NCBI GenBank assembly: GCA_003988855.1
Contig: QYAI01000026.1
Location: 124,001 to 188,000 of the forward strand
DNA from: Arachnopeziza araneosa
Lineage: Eukaryota; Ascomycota; Leotiomycetes; Helotiales; Arachnopezizaceae
Length of the DNA: 64,000 nt
Reading direction: 5' to 3'
Position numbers and translations under genes: made by a program. Shown here in pieces: positions 12,664 through 24,996 of the stretch (the first letter of the stretch is position 1; every line of letters begins with the position of its first letter). The notes below the pieces were generated by a model. The model was not told the DNA's origin. It ran no database searches and saw only the letters and a program-made list of their open reading frames with translations.

Positions 12664-14477
12664 ATGGCGAAACGAGTAGCCAAAGGAAGCTTCGGGGGGA
12701 AAGCTTCCATCGAACCAAAGCAGCAAGACCCAATTTTGAGCGCTTTCCTAGACAACTCCCAAGTTATCAAGCAATCACAATACCCTCATCCTGGAAACAC
12801 TCGGTCGAAGAGCCTTCCCTTCGGGTCCCCAAAGACTGCAACCAGAAAAAATGAACGCTCTAATTCATACCCTGGTACCCGTAACAGACAAGGCCATGAG
12901 AGTCCAACAAACTTCAGTGAAGAAATACCAAATACTATTCCTGTTAGTCCCGGACTTCTAAAACGATTCTACGAAGCATTAGTACTATGCGATGCTCTAG
13001 GAAGAAATCGAGGAGACCACACCGCAGACGAGGAGCCAGAGCCGGAAAACACGCCTTTTGAATCTGACTTGATCAAGTCCAGGAGAAGATTCCTCAAAGA
13101 TCTTGCTTATCTCTGTGATTACAAGCGAGGAGGTGACTCGGTCACTGCAATTATGTTACAGCAAACTTCTCAGGGAGTTATCTATTGCTTTGCGGCCAAC
13201 AAATTCTCTGGCATAGAAGATCCTATATGCCAATTCTTGAAGCAAATCTTAATCTCTGTTGGGGCCCTCAATTCATCAGTCGCAAAAAAAGTTGAGAATA
13301 AAATTTTCACTGATGCCGTCGAGTTCAGCAAAAGGAGAATTAGCGACTATGTTAGGCAGCTCAAAGGCTCACTGGCTAACGCTCTTGAGAGTTTGGAAGG
13401 GCCCAGTTTGAAGGAAGGTACGAATGTAATTTTAATCTTTAAGAGACTTTCAGCTGCTGAGAAAAAGTAGACATCAGCCTCTTGTGTTGGCTGAGAGACT
13501 TTCAATCAGGACTTCTGTCAAACGAGAGCATCTGCAGATTGTCTTTCGACTCCAGAAATTCAGAATGTTTCAAAGACCTCCTGCGCCATGTCAACGGGGA
13601 TCCACAGCTTGCGAAAGACTTCAGAACTATTCGTCATATAATCGGAAGGCTGGGACATACTCTCAGAGCTGTGAGGTCTGTCATTGCAGCAAGTACTAGA
13701 CATCCGAACCTTTTCAAAAACTTCAAAATATGTCGGCTCCCATCATCCCAGAGTACTTTACCTCCCCTGAAGGAACGCTTCCAGAATAAGCCAACATTAG
13801 AAGGTATAGCTGGGAGATTAGTCACGGAAAGAGCTGACACCCCAGGAACTTCTCACTTCAAGTCTGCACTGCGCCAGCTCGATTCAGATGGCAAACTTTC
13901 TGAGGATCTTCGGAATCAATGCGTCTCACGATCTTGGAAACCAAGGGTTCACGCTGAGTTATTGCTCTTGGATTTCGCCTGGACCACTAATCTAGAGTTT
14001 GTTGACAGTGATAAGTATATTGGTACATCAAAACCTGCATGTTACTGCTGTAGTCTCTATATCAAAGACCACCCAGGTGGATTCGTGGCTCCAGAGTGCC
14101 ACAATAATTTGTGGTTAAACTGGCGACCGCCTGATATCCAAATCCCTGGGGATAAGATTCTTATCAAAACTAGAGAGGCTATCTTAAACAGCATGACTGC
14201 GAATGTCCGGGATAAAGTTCTGGAGCAAATACACCAGCTACAAGCCCCGAGGGCCAACAAAGCGGACTCTTTGACAGTGATATCAAGTCTCATTCCGCTT
14301 AGTCTGAAGGTTCCATTGGTCGAACCTAGCGAAAATGATATTGAATCTGATTGCGACTCGGTCGCGGCGAACTCTAGCGATCCGCAAGATGGAAGTCAAT
14401 CTGATCTTAGCAGTGATGATGAAGATGACAACAGTGATTTTGAAGGTGGTGTCCGTCTTTCAGATTCCGAAAATTAG
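12664..14477 (+). CDS. OTT_1508-like deaminase, copy 2
   Basis: Exons 12664-13417 and 13471-14477, 53-nt intron at the same place as in copy 1; 586 aa. The deaminase motifs are intact: H412-A-E414 (RVHAELLLLDF) and C442/C445 in SKPACYCCSLYI, with the same 30-residue spacing from the HAE His to the first Cys as copy 1. The shared N-terminal block is FYEALVLCDALGRNRG. Copy 2 has a longer Ser/Lys-rich N-terminus and a very acidic tail (SSDDEDDNSDFEGG). A tandem duplication followed by divergence is the simplest origin, since intron position and domain order are the same. Role unknown; the basic N-terminus and acidic tail could suit a nuclear or nucleic-acid-associated protein, but this is inference. 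Confidence 0.85.
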
Positions 14478-15281
14478 ATTGGCGGCCTGACTCGGTCTCC
14501 AGAATCCAGTTCACACTTGAGAGAGGATACGATTTCTGGGCCCCAGCTATTTAATCGAGTCTTGTCCTGATGGGTTGTGTAAGGAGAAGGCATTTAAGGC
14601 ATTTCTTGGATAAATGTTTAGGTCTTATCAATGTTAGAGGCCGAGATTAAGGTCGAGGAGGTGCTTGCAGATGGAATGAAGAAACCTTAATAGAAGACTG
14701 AGCCTTTATGAATTATATAATTATTGTGCTGCATTTTGATAACTTGTCGACTACATGACGAAAAATGGTGGAGCACTGCCGCTTCCGCAAAGGGGGCGAA
14801 GCGAGACTTTTCGGGTTTTGATCTTTACTTCCAATCGCCAGTTTGTGTAACAAGAAATGTCATCCCTCTTACGTCTGACGCTAAAAACTACATTTCTTTA
14901 TCTAATGATATCATCTTCTGTTACACAAGCATCACATCACGTGCTGAATGATCGACATTGGCAATCACGACATTGCTCCTTCATGTCTCATCATCAAGCG
15001 AACCACCAACCTTATCCGTTCTTTTTACAGGGCAACCATGCAACAATTCCCGGTTCTCACAGCTGCCGTTGAATTACAGCTGTCGGAAATGCTTGATACC
15101 CCTTTAGCATTGAGCAGCTCAAGTGCGTGGGCGCACCCTGGAGCCTTCATATGTATAGGGCCGTCTCTCGAAAGCTAGGTTACGTTCCTACTCTTCAATG
15201 TCAGTTGTGTCGCGTTAAGTCACTACCATCAATTGTGATAGACTACTTGACCCGGAATTCCATAGTTTGGAATAGCTCAAG
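14478..15281. other. Intergenic region upstream of the MFS gene
   Basis: No gene supported. It contains an RTCACGTG element at 14938, listed separately. Confidence 0.4.
14937..14943 (+). promoter_or_regulatory. RTCACGTG-type E-box
   Basis: The element TCACGTG preceded by A lies about 340 bases upstream of the MFS transporter ATG. The core CACGTG is bound by bHLH proteins such as Cbf1 in ascomycetes; function here is inferred. Confidence 0.35.
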
Positions 15282-16855
15282 ATGTCCTCTAAGCCGAATA
15301 CTGAAACTGAAAAGGTTGCGCTTGAGCAAGACAACGCCGCCAATGGCGCCGCTTCCATTTCATCTGAAGAAGCATACATTAATCCTACAGGAATCAATGA
15401 GAAAGCGCTACTACGTAAACTGGACTTGAGACTCCTTCCTCCTCTGACGTTGTTATATCTGCTCTCGTTCTTGGATAGAAGCAACAGTATGACTCTCTTT
15501 AAAGTTGAGCTTGATAGCAGCTGATAGATTCACAGTTGGAAATGCGAAACTTGATGGTTTAACCAAAGATCTTCATTTTACTGGCAACCAATATCTCTTG
15601 ACTCTCACGATCTATTTTGTTGGCTATGTTCTTTTTGAGATTCCATGCAATATCATTCTCAAGAGAACAACACCTCGATTTTGGCTACCAACTCTTATGT
15701 TCCTTTGGGGGACAGTCGCAACATTGCTGGGAGTAGCACAGAGCTATGGAGGATTTGTGGTAGCTAGATTTTTCCTCGGCGTGACGGAGAGCGGATTGTT
15801 CCCTGGTGTTGTATACTATCTCTCGATGTGGTATAAGAGAACTGAAACACACTTTCGTGTAGCACTTTTCTTTTCTGCTGCTTCGCTTGCTGGTGCTTTT
15901 GGTGGTATTCTAGCTTATGGAATTGGATTCATGAAAGGTGTTGGTGGATACAATGGTTGGCGTTGGATCTTCATTCTCGTAAATCATATACTTCTTCTAA
16001 TTTGGCTACGCTAATTTCCTCTAGGAAGGACTTCTTACAGTGGTCATCGCAATTGGCTCTTACTTCTTCATACACAACTACCCCGCGACAGCTAGTTTTC
16101 TTACGGAGCCCGAGAGAGCGTTTATCCACTACCGTCTCAAGTCCCAATCTGATGCGACAAACAACGAGTCCTTCGAGTGGTCAAATGTGCGTGCAGCACT
16201 CAAGGACTACAAATGCTGGCTTTACGGACTGGCTTTCCACACCATGTCTCTTCCTCTTTACACTCTATCTCTGTTCTTCCCAACCATCATCAACGAGCTA
16301 GGTTATGGCCCAGCAGAAGCACAACTTCTCACCGTACCTCCTTATGCAGTGGCTACAGTATTGACAGTTGTTGTGGCCATCCTCTCTGAGAAGACCCAGA
16401 AACGATCCCCTTTCATCATTGCATCCTCCTCTCTCGCAATCATAGGCTACATTATTCTGCTCTCGGCTCCGAAGCACAAACCTGGTGTCTCCTACTTTGG
16501 TACATTTTGTGCTGCGGGAGGGATATACCCCTCCTGCGCTATTGTGTTGTCCTGGGCCGCAGTCAATGTGTCAGGTCAGAGTAAGAGAGCCATAGCGTGT
16601 GCAATGACGATTACTATTGGGAATCTGGGTGCGGTCTTAGGGACGCAACTGTATCGGCCAGCAACAGCCCCGAGGTTTCATTTGGGTCACGGGTTTGCAC
16701 TGGGATATTTGGCGGCCAACATTGGGGTTACGACTACGCTGTGGTGGTGTTTGACGAGGGAGAATGAGAGAAAACTTGCCATTGGAACAGAGGGAGTGGA
16801 TGAGGGAAGACCGGTGGAGAGTGATGAGGATGTAAGGTGGCTATTTCAGACTTAA
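15282..16855 (+). CDS. MFS transporter, anion:cation symporter family
   Basis: Three exons, 15282-15486, 15536-15978 and 16025-16855 (introns 49 and 46 nt); 492 aa. The first membrane segment reads LLPPLTLLYLLSFLDRSN and continues across the intron into GNAKLDGL, a signature of the fungal allantoate/nicotinate (Dal5/Tna1-like) family, TC 2.A.1.14. Later segments include YFVGYVLFEIPCNIIL, FLGVTESGLFPGVVYYLSMWY and a central loop at about residues 240-270. About 12 transmembrane helices are expected, with cytosolic ends. Substrates of this family are carboxylates and vitamins such as nicotinate, allantoate or pantothenate; which one applies here cannot be told. It follows the deaminase pair on the same strand at 0.8 kb, so no link should be assumed. 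Confidence 0.9.
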
Positions 16856-17530
16856 AGCGATTCAAGTGGTTCAAAATGATTTAATATGTCGTGGATGATG
16901 ATATAGGAACAATACATAATTATCATACAGTATTTCAAACAATAGCTCCAAAGCGATGCTGCTACAAATAACACAACATAATATCCCATCCAACAGTCAA
17001 AGCAATCGTAAAAATGAATAAGATAGAATAGTATAATCGAAAGATATCGTAATTATCAAAGTTAAAATTTAACAATAGACGCCATCATCTTGCTAATTAT
17101 AGGCACCAAGAGAGACGGGAATAGAAGCAAGCAAGGTACACGTGATTCAAGTAAATCATTGAAGAAGCAGGACTTACATATACTCTTCCGTCTTGTTAAT
17201 TTTCAATAGTTGATAAATACGATAATTATACTTCATAAAGCTTCCCCTGTCTAAGAAAGAATCTAATAATGCAAACCTTTATATCTGGATCCCTCTGGTG
17301 CACAATTAGCTACTATAACATAGGACAAAAGTCAACGATTATGCGATGCAATTAGAGAGGGTGCATGTTATTGAAAGTCAATAGTCGTGATGATGCCATT
17401 GAATTTGGTCCAAATCACAGTATAGAATTCTGAGGTTATAAAGTCCTTATATTTCATTGCTTCCATTTCTCAGAACGCCGTCTTATGTACAACCTGCGCA
17501 GCAACTCTCCTCATCTCCTTAACATATCAA
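16856..17530. other. Convergent 3' intergenic region
   Basis: AT-rich DNA between the 3' ends of the MFS gene and the complex I gene. No gene seen. It contains one reverse-orientation RTCACGTG at 17139-17145. Confidence 0.4.
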
Positions 17531-17825
17531 CTATTCATCATCGTAGCCCTCCAGTGTTTTCCGAGGCCCGGCAGGAACTGTAGACGGGGGATGGTCAGGC
17601 TTTGTCTAGTCATAATAATGGGAATAACATACTTGGATAAGTAAGAGGAATTGGTGGTCTCTGATGATCCCCAAAAGCTCTCCGAATCGGCGGAACTACA
17701 ACCATCGTGACAGGACCCAAGGCTCCAACAACGATGGAGAAGAAAATGGCTGGTTTCTCAATCGCTGCCCATTGGAGGTATTTGAAAGGTTGAGAGAAGA
17801 ATCGTGGTCTGAGAACGGTCGACAT
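17531..17825 (-). CDS. NADH-ubiquinone oxidoreductase 9.5 kDa subunit
   Basis: Exons 17825-17633 and 17577-17531, intron 55 nt; 79 aa. The sequence has one hydrophobic span (AIFFSIVVGALGPVTMVVVPPIRR) after a short basic N-terminus containing RFFSQPFKYLQWAA, and ends in PRKTLEGYDDE. This matches the small single-span accessory subunit of fungal mitochondrial complex I known as the 9.5 kDa subunit in Neurospora. It sits in the inner membrane. Splicing restores the conserved TYPIPAGPRKTL region, which the unspliced frame lacks. The gene is head-to-head with wbp1, 283 bp between the two ATGs. Confidence 0.88.
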
Positions 17826-17989
17826 GGTTTCTGCGCATGTTAAAATGGTTGACCGTAGTTAGGTGGTATGCACGCACTTGATTGACACAGAAACACCGTT
17901 CTTTAAAGCCGTCGTGATCGTTGTAGAGCTGTTGCGCATCTAGGAGATTTCGACTCGACGTTTAAGCCGAAGGAGCTCGTGCCGCCACA

Positions 17990-17996
17990 TCACGTG
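17990..17996 (+). promoter_or_regulatory. RTCACGTG-type E-box in a bidirectional promoter
   Basis: TCACGTG preceded by A, in the 283-bp spacer between the complex I subunit (-) and Wbp1 (+). One site could serve both genes; binding by a Cbf1-like bHLH protein is inferred. Confidence 0.4.
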
Positions 17997-18108
17997 CTCA
18001 GCCTCCTGGAGAACACCCCTGCCATCTTGGCAAATGCATACTGTGTTCTTCCTCAAGCTTGGGACGCGCAAGTCCACTTCAAGACTTTCTACAACAGCGA
18101 CAACGACG

Positions 18109-19647
18109 ATGCGGTGGTTACTTTCTTTTCTCCTCCTAGGCCTACTAGCTGTTGTACAGGCGGTGAGCTCCAGTGGAAATAAATTATTGGTGATTCTTGA
18201 GGAATTGGCAGAGAAGTCAAAATATTCGAAATATATTGCGGATTTGGAAGGTAAAGAACTTCTTGGCTGACGAAGCTGATTGACAAACTTAGATGCTAAC
18301 TAGTTTGTCCCTGCAGATAGAGGATTCAAAATCACATTTGAATCACCAAAGAATGAGAAAGTTGCGTTGTTCGAGCTCGGCGAAAGAGCCTATGACCACC
18401 TTTTAATTCTTCCCTCGAAATCGAAAGGACTTGGACCAAACCTTACGCCAAAACTCCTCTTAGATTTCACCAATGCCGGCGGAAATATTCTCCTAACGCT
18501 TAGCTCAACTCAACCAACACCATCTGCCCTCGTATCATTACTTCTCGAACTCGACATCCACATCCCCACTGACCGAAATGCTCTTGTGGTAGATCATTTC
18601 AATTACGATACTCTCAGCGCTTCGGAACAGCATGATGTGGTCCTTATTCCACGACCAGATGCAATCCGACCTGATGTCAAGAACTTCTTCCGCGGTGACG
18701 GCAAGGGTGGAGAGGTCATTGCCTTCCCAAGGGCCGTTGGGCAGACACTTGGAAACGCTAGCCCTCTATTGACCCCAATACTACGAGCTCCACGCACTGC
18801 GTACTCGTACAATCCCAAGGACGATGTTGAGGGTGTGGAGGATCCATTCGCCGTTGGTCAGCAATTGTCCCTGGTTTCAACTATGCAAGCACGAAACTCT
18901 GCTCGCTTCACTGTTATTGGGTCGGCCGAGTTGTTGGAAGACGCCTGGTTTGATGCAAAAGTTAAGCGTAGTGTTGGCTTAGATGGTGCAAAAACTGGCG
19001 CAAAGGAAATCAAGACCTCGAATCAAGCATTCGCCAAGGAAGTTACTGGATGGACATTTAATGAAATTGGCATCTTGAAGGTCGGAAAGATTGAGCACTA
19101 CCTGGAAGAAGGTGGTGTTAAGAGTAATGACACTAACCCTAAGATCTATCGGATTAAGAATGAAGTGGTAAGTAACCATTTATTATTAAATAAAAGAGAG
19201 CTAATTATTTCTCAGACATATAACATTGAGATTTCCGAATATAGTTGGGATAAGTGGGTGCCATTTACTCCACCCACTGGTGATGTTGTCCAAGTCGAAT
19301 TCTCCATGTTATCCCCCTTCCACCGCCTCCCTCTGAAAGTAGCCACCAAAACCCCCAACTCAACAATCTACACTGCTAGCTTCCGTCTCCCCGACCAGCA
19401 TGGAATCTTCAATTTCAAAATCAATTACAAGCGACCATTCTTTTCAAACGTTGAAGAGAAGAACACGGTGACCGTGCGCCATTTCGCCCATGATGAATAT
19501 GATAGGAGTTGGGCGATCAGTGGAGCATGGCCATGGATCGCAGGTATCGGCGCTACTGTCACCGGTTGGGTAGCATTTGTTGCTCTGTGGTTGTGGAGCA
19601 AACCTGTACCGCTGAAGTTAACGGCGAGCGGAAAAAAGATCCAGTAG
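18109..19647 (+). CDS. wbp1: Oligosaccharyltransferase subunit Wbp1/OST48
   Basis: Exons 18109-18250, 18317-19167 and 19216-19647 (introns 66 and 48 nt); 474 aa. The second intron is a multiple of three with no stop, so the frame also reads through it. The protein has a signal peptide (MRWLLSFLLLGLLAVVQA), a large lumenal domain containing DHLLILPSKSKGLGPNLTP, and one C-terminal membrane span (WIAGIGATVTGWVAFVALWLW). The short cytosolic tail ends in KKIQ, a dilysine KKxx ER-retrieval signal. Wbp1 is an essential non-catalytic subunit of the ER complex that transfers N-glycans to nascent proteins. Length fits the family. The frame is open upstream to ATG 18034, but the signal peptide fixes 18109. 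Confidence 0.93.
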
Positions 19648-20441
19648 ATTTGTAAAGGAATGGCATGGGATGGGAAATCTGTACTGTATGATAAAAGTTA
19701 AAAGTGTACAGGGCATAGAAGAAATATCAGCGAATCTCAGGTCATTTTGATAATTTTACATCTGCACCTATATAAATCCACAGGAGATCTGTTAAGTTCA
19801 ATACTTGAAAAGTCTCGTCACATGGAGTATGCAATCTCGCCGTGCCACTCAACAAACAATGGAAAAGTGCCTTGATGTTGATATTATAGGACATTTTCAC
19901 AATAAAAATTGTTCAGGTGTAGAAAACTTCTCAGGCTGCTTGTCAAATATTTCCGCTTTTATGTTCATTTGATCTAATTATCTCCTCATTTCTTCTAAAA
20001 CCCGCTTATGACCTTCTACTCTATTACTAAATCTGGTCAGATTTACAACTTACTGCTCAGAATGAAATTCCCACTTAGGCAAGCAGATATATAGCACAGC
20101 TATCAGTAAGGGGTTTCACTTGCACATGGATAGCAAAGTGCACGCTTTATTCATAAAACTACAAGGCAATGTACAGAAGATGTAAGTTGCCAATCCATTC
20201 AAGTCAACCCAGAAAGTAAAACCCTCATGACGCCAATCGCTCAGGTGCTACCGCTGTAAAATTCCGAGCCATGATATTATTCACACAAGCGCTTATTCCA
20301 TGCTCAAAGGTGTGCCCAGCACACAGCCCATTATCATCCACCGTTGCGAAATCCGAAATACATGCAACTCATATGCATTCAAAATCGACCATGTGACCAC
20401 TTTCACGACCGAAAACAGATTAGTCCACAGACCCATGATTG
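19648..20441. other. Convergent 3' intergenic region
   Basis: AT-rich sequence between the 3' ends of wbp1 and rom2. Nothing gene-like is seen; the open frame at 20300-20590 (+) is antisense to the last Rom2 exon. Confidence 0.4.
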
Positions 20442-23400
20442 TCAATGTCTTGAGGAGGTTTGGGGATGTTCGCGGTAATCGAGCGTTAATTGCGGGGCTG
20501 GTTGGTTTTCTGGTTTCCTTTGTCCTGCTGGCCAGAAATCAATCGCGGCTACCACATCCTCTCCTCGCTCATCTTCGTACGCGTAGATAATCTAGTAAAA
20601 GACATTAGCTTTATCCTTCAAATAACTGGATAGGTATCTCACTTCTCGTGTACTTGTGTGCAGCATTCGAATGTTACGATGAGGCACAATATGAACAGCA
20701 TTGGTGTCAATATTCCTGATCTCGATGAAGTTGGGCTCGAATGCCAATATCCAAGGGTAAGAAAGTGCAAAGCTCTGAGGTAGACCCTCCCAGTCGATTC
20801 TCCAATCAGGTCTTGCCCGCCAGCCATTTCGATTGACGAAGAAAGAGAACTCGGAATAGTTGAGTAAAAACTCTCCGTTGAGACGTTCGATGTGAATTGG
20901 TCGAACGTTTTCTTTACGAGCAACAAAATCTAACGATGTGTCCGCTTGGTCGAGAAGTGATTGGGTCTCAAGGGTCTCTAGTGAGACGACCTCAAATCCT
21001 CTCGCGCATGCAACACAGAGTTTTGATTTGAGGAAATGGATAGAAGAGGATTCTGTGGGAATATAGAATTCCTTGAATGCCTTTAGTTCATCTTGTCCAC
21101 TATTGAACATCTTGAAACCTTTTTGCTTCTTGCCTTTAGACATAGCATCGTTCGGTTCAAAGACCTTGATGGTAGTTGACAAAGCCGAAGACTTCACACA
21201 GCAAACGAGATGACGTCCAAGGCATATACCTGTTCTGAAGAAGTTGCAATGGCTTTGAATCTTCTTTGGTCGTTTGGACAATGCTGGTTCGTTGGGATTC
21301 AAGGCAGACAAAGGGTAAGAGAGAAGGGACTTCTGAGATAAGACCAGTAGTAGCTGGTACTCCTCCAGGACATCGATTTGTGTAACATTTGTAGCGTCCA
21401 ATACTCTTTGTGGTCTTGCAGTAACGTCTTTTGGCTTTCTATCAGAAACATAAATTCCTGAGTCTGTCCCGTAAATTAATTTACGACCACCATCTGTACA
21501 AATTAGCCTCAAAAGATATGTATTATGAAGGGGAACAAACCGAAGGGTGCAACGCAATTGACTCTGTTTACAGCAGTGAAAAATTCGCTAGAGAGAATAG
21601 ATCTATTAAAGAAATCCCCACGCTTTCTTAAAATTGCCTGTTGCTCTCCAATGTGCTCCATCCATTTATTTTTAGAGCCTTGAGTATTTGCATAAAGAGT
21701 GAGTTCATAGCCACCCTTTCCAAGATGCCGAAAGGTAAGTGGAAAGCCTTCTTTTTTGGCGGCATCATTTGTTGCAGATTTTGTTCCAGGTATTAAGCTG
21801 GATGCAGGGCGTTTTACTCCTAGCTTGGGATTCAACTCCTCCATCTCACGGACCGAGAGAAGCTCTAGAGGTATGGGTCGACGGTAAACCTTCACTTCCT
21901 CCTTCTTTCCAACCATCTTGACGCGGACAAGAAGTAGAGCATGATCGAATAGATACGCTTGAATATCCGATGGATCTGTTGGCGTTTTCTTTAACGTTCC
22001 TTTATATATCAACTCTCTTCCAATATCGGTGAGCTTCAAGTCTACTCGCTCATTCGGTCTGAACCTAAGCTGCTCGTGCAACCGCTTTAGAACGAACCGA
22101 TTTTCCGCTTTGCCAGACTCGGCGTTTACTCTACTCAGCAAGTCTCTGATCAGCTTCATCGCTTTCGGAATATCCTCGGTATCTCTATTCTCCGGTTTTG
22201 TGTATTTGAGAACATTCTCCAAAAGCAAAGGATATCGTGCAAGCCTGGTAGTAGGCTTCGTCAAGTAACCATTCAGTTCTAGCTTCCTGGACTCTTTTCG
22301 TCGTTCGGTTTCATCCACAAATTTCGAGAAGAATGGATTCAAGGATCGTTCGTTTTCAAACTCATATTTTCCAGCCAACTGATTCGAACCATAAACAATG
22401 AAGGGTTCAAATTGCGGTACGAACTCAAGGAAGATGTCACCAACGCACTGCACCACAGCACTCTTTCTTTGCCGCTCTGTAAGCGCCTCGGCAAATTTGG
22501 AGCTCACTCCATGAATACTTGGCGGATCAATGATGTTTGAAAAGATCGTTCGAACCGTCCTATCCTTTCTAGTCTCGGGAATCGGCGATGGTGTGGCAGG
22601 ATTATTGGACCGTAATGGAATTATCCAGAAGTCTCGCAAATACTCCAAATCTTTCACAAAATCTCTCTCGGTGTACATGATTTCGGAAATTACCTCTTGA
22701 CGTCTCCTTTCTCTCTCGTCCACACTATTAGCAATTTCTTTTGAGACCGTGTTGATCCACAACTTATTCTCATCAGGCTCATCTGCATCTTCCTTCAAGC
22801 TTGCTTCCGATTTCTCGCCTTGTAGCCCAGGCTGTGGTTTTAAATTCAACCTTGACTGTTGTTCCAGCCGTCGTGGACAAGCAATTGAATAACATAATTG
22901 GTCTCTGGTACAGGTTGGGGAGTAGCACTCGCTCAGTAGGACAAAAACACCATTGACCTCTGGTGCTTCATGTGGCTCATCCATCATTGTTTCCCGGAAC
23001 TGATACATCTCAGTCGGCGAATCACGAAGCCGATGGTCATATGTCACATCATGGAAAAACTTTTGAGCATCCAATGCTCTCCCAAGCAACAAAGCCAAGT
23101 TTCTGTCGGTTGTCTTTATGATGTACGAGATAACATCAACAGCTTCGGCCCCACTGAAGGCGTTCTTATATGTAAGATCGTTCTTTGTCCTGTCTCCCAC
23201 GGATATTTTATCTCTAAAACATTCTCCTACTCTTGAGAGAAGTGCCGGGTATACGAGGGGTGACTTCTGCCGCCTCTCCGAACCGCTGTTTATGGACTTG
23301 GCAACCGAAGGGCGATGTTGAAGGGAGTCAGAGTTTTCAGAGGGAGCTATAGTAGAAGCCATGGACATACTCCGGCTCATATCGCCTGCCACTGTTGTAG

Positions 23401-24253
23401 AGGAGGTCATACTGGTCGTGCGAGTTTGTGTAGCTGGACTTCGTGGACCGGGTGCAAACCCGTTTGCTGCTATGTCATGGGGACCCGAAGAAGAAGTTCT
23501 GCGGTTCGGAATGACTCGTCCGCTCATAGTTTGATGTTGATCTCGGTCTTGAGGATAACTTGTCATGGACATTGCACGCTCATCGTGCCTCTCGGGAACA
23601 ATGCGGCCCTGTGCGGTTGTCCTTGAAGCCTGGGATTGATACGGTGCTTGTCTGAACGCATTTGCTGGCGCTTGCTGAAAAGTGTTCGGAGGAGGTGAAT
23701 ACATTGGTGGTCTTGACGTGCTTGCCATCGATTGTGACCGATAAGAATCGGAGTTTAATGCAGGCCCGTTCCCTTGATAGTACCGCGGTGCAGACGGTCT
23801 CTGTGCATACTGAGCCGATTGGGGAGAGCTTCGCGGATCAATACGGTTTGGTGCTGGATATGGCCGTCGGTCTTGCCGCACTTGTTGTGGCAGATGCTGG
23901 GGTTGCGGTTGTGATTGAACTTGACCCGAAACCGGCCCTCTCTGCCCCTGATATCCATTCAACGTATTTCCACTGTGCTGAGGGTAAGCTCCGTCTTGTT
24001 GCGGTCGCTGCGGAGGCGACCTTTGGATTCCGCCATTTATACTCGATGCCTGTGAGCTCATAGTCTGCGTTCGATTCTGGCTTACTGGAGACGGAGCTGG
24101 AGGGGATACGGAAGAGTTCATTGTCTGGGATCTCCCTGGCGGAGGAGAAGCACCAAATATATTGGAGAAAGCGGCTTCTCTTTCGAAATTCGACGCATGG
24201 CCGTACTGATTTGGACGTGGCCCACCCGATCGGCCCTGCTGATAGTCTGCCAT
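20442..24253 (-). CDS. rom2: Rho1 guanine nucleotide exchange factor Rom2
   Basis: Exons 24253-21541, 21493-20643 and 20591-20442 (introns 47 and 51 nt); 1237 aa. Domain order: a long Gln/Ser/Pro-rich N-terminus (to about 330), a DEP-like domain (about 335-425, ALLSRVGECFRDKISVGDRT), a DH/RhoGEF domain (about 515-710, EIMYTERDFVKDLEYLRDFW), a PH domain (about 740-870), and a citron homology (CNH) domain (from GGRKLIYGTDSGIYVSDRK to near the end). This is the layout of yeast Rom1/Rom2, which activates Rho1 at the plasma membrane for cell-wall synthesis and the cell-wall integrity pathway. The last intron is needed to reach the CNH end (EIIYAYEDERGEDVVAAIDF). It shares a 743-bp divergent region with the V-ATPase c gene. 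Confidence 0.95.
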
Positions 24254-24996
24254 GATATTGAGCTACGGAGAGTCAAATTCTCCCACTGTCGACCTGCTTC
24301 CCTTTTGACAACACTCCGCAACTCCGACACGACCACCCCAACACGGCCTCCTAGAAACAGGACAAGCCCTGGCGTTCTTTGCCGACACCGACGGAGCTCC
24401 GTCGTCAGTCGACTAGATTATTCTGTTGTCGTCTTTGTGTCACCTTTCCGTCCGTCTTGTGGGACTGACTGGAGTTTGACGCCAGCAAGACTCTCTAGTC
24501 CCTTCTCTCTTGAGCTTGAGTCGCGAAATTATAAATTTGTCGAAGAAAAACTCATTGAGCTGGGAAGAGGCTCAACAGTTCGATGAAAGATAGTTGTTGT
24601 GGTGGGAGTCAGAATCTTGATGTCTTCAAATGGTTCATGTAGTTAGATCGTATCGCTTGGCGGTAAAAAGGAAATTCCGCTCCGTTGAGATAAACACATT
24701 TGAATTTTCTCAATAAGTAGAGGATGGATGTAAATTCTTGATCTTTCCACGGCAGATGATCATCAAAGAGAGAAACCTGCTTATCTTTCCCCTTCCCTCA
24801 GTCTCAACGTGAAGCAAGCCACAGTTGCATTGGCTTCGGTCTAGTGTCACGTGCAATTCTAACTAAAATTTAGCGCGATCGAAGCTCAATCAATGCCCAG
24901 AGTGCAGGCCTTATCATTGCTAACATCAACCCTCGAACATCATAAGGTAGCCAACAATCACAGCTCGTTTCTGCATTCATCGAGCTGTAACTCACC
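24254..24996. other. Divergent promoter region, rom2 / vma3
   Basis: 743 bp between two start codons on opposite strands. The half next to rom2 may be a long leader. An RTCACGTG element lies at 24848, about 150 bp upstream of the V-ATPase ATG. No other feature recognised. Confidence 0.45.
24847..24853 (+). promoter_or_regulatory. RTCACGTG-type E-box
   Basis: TCACGTG preceded by G, about 145 bases upstream of the V-ATPase subunit c start codon. The role is inferred from motif identity and position. Confidence 0.4.
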
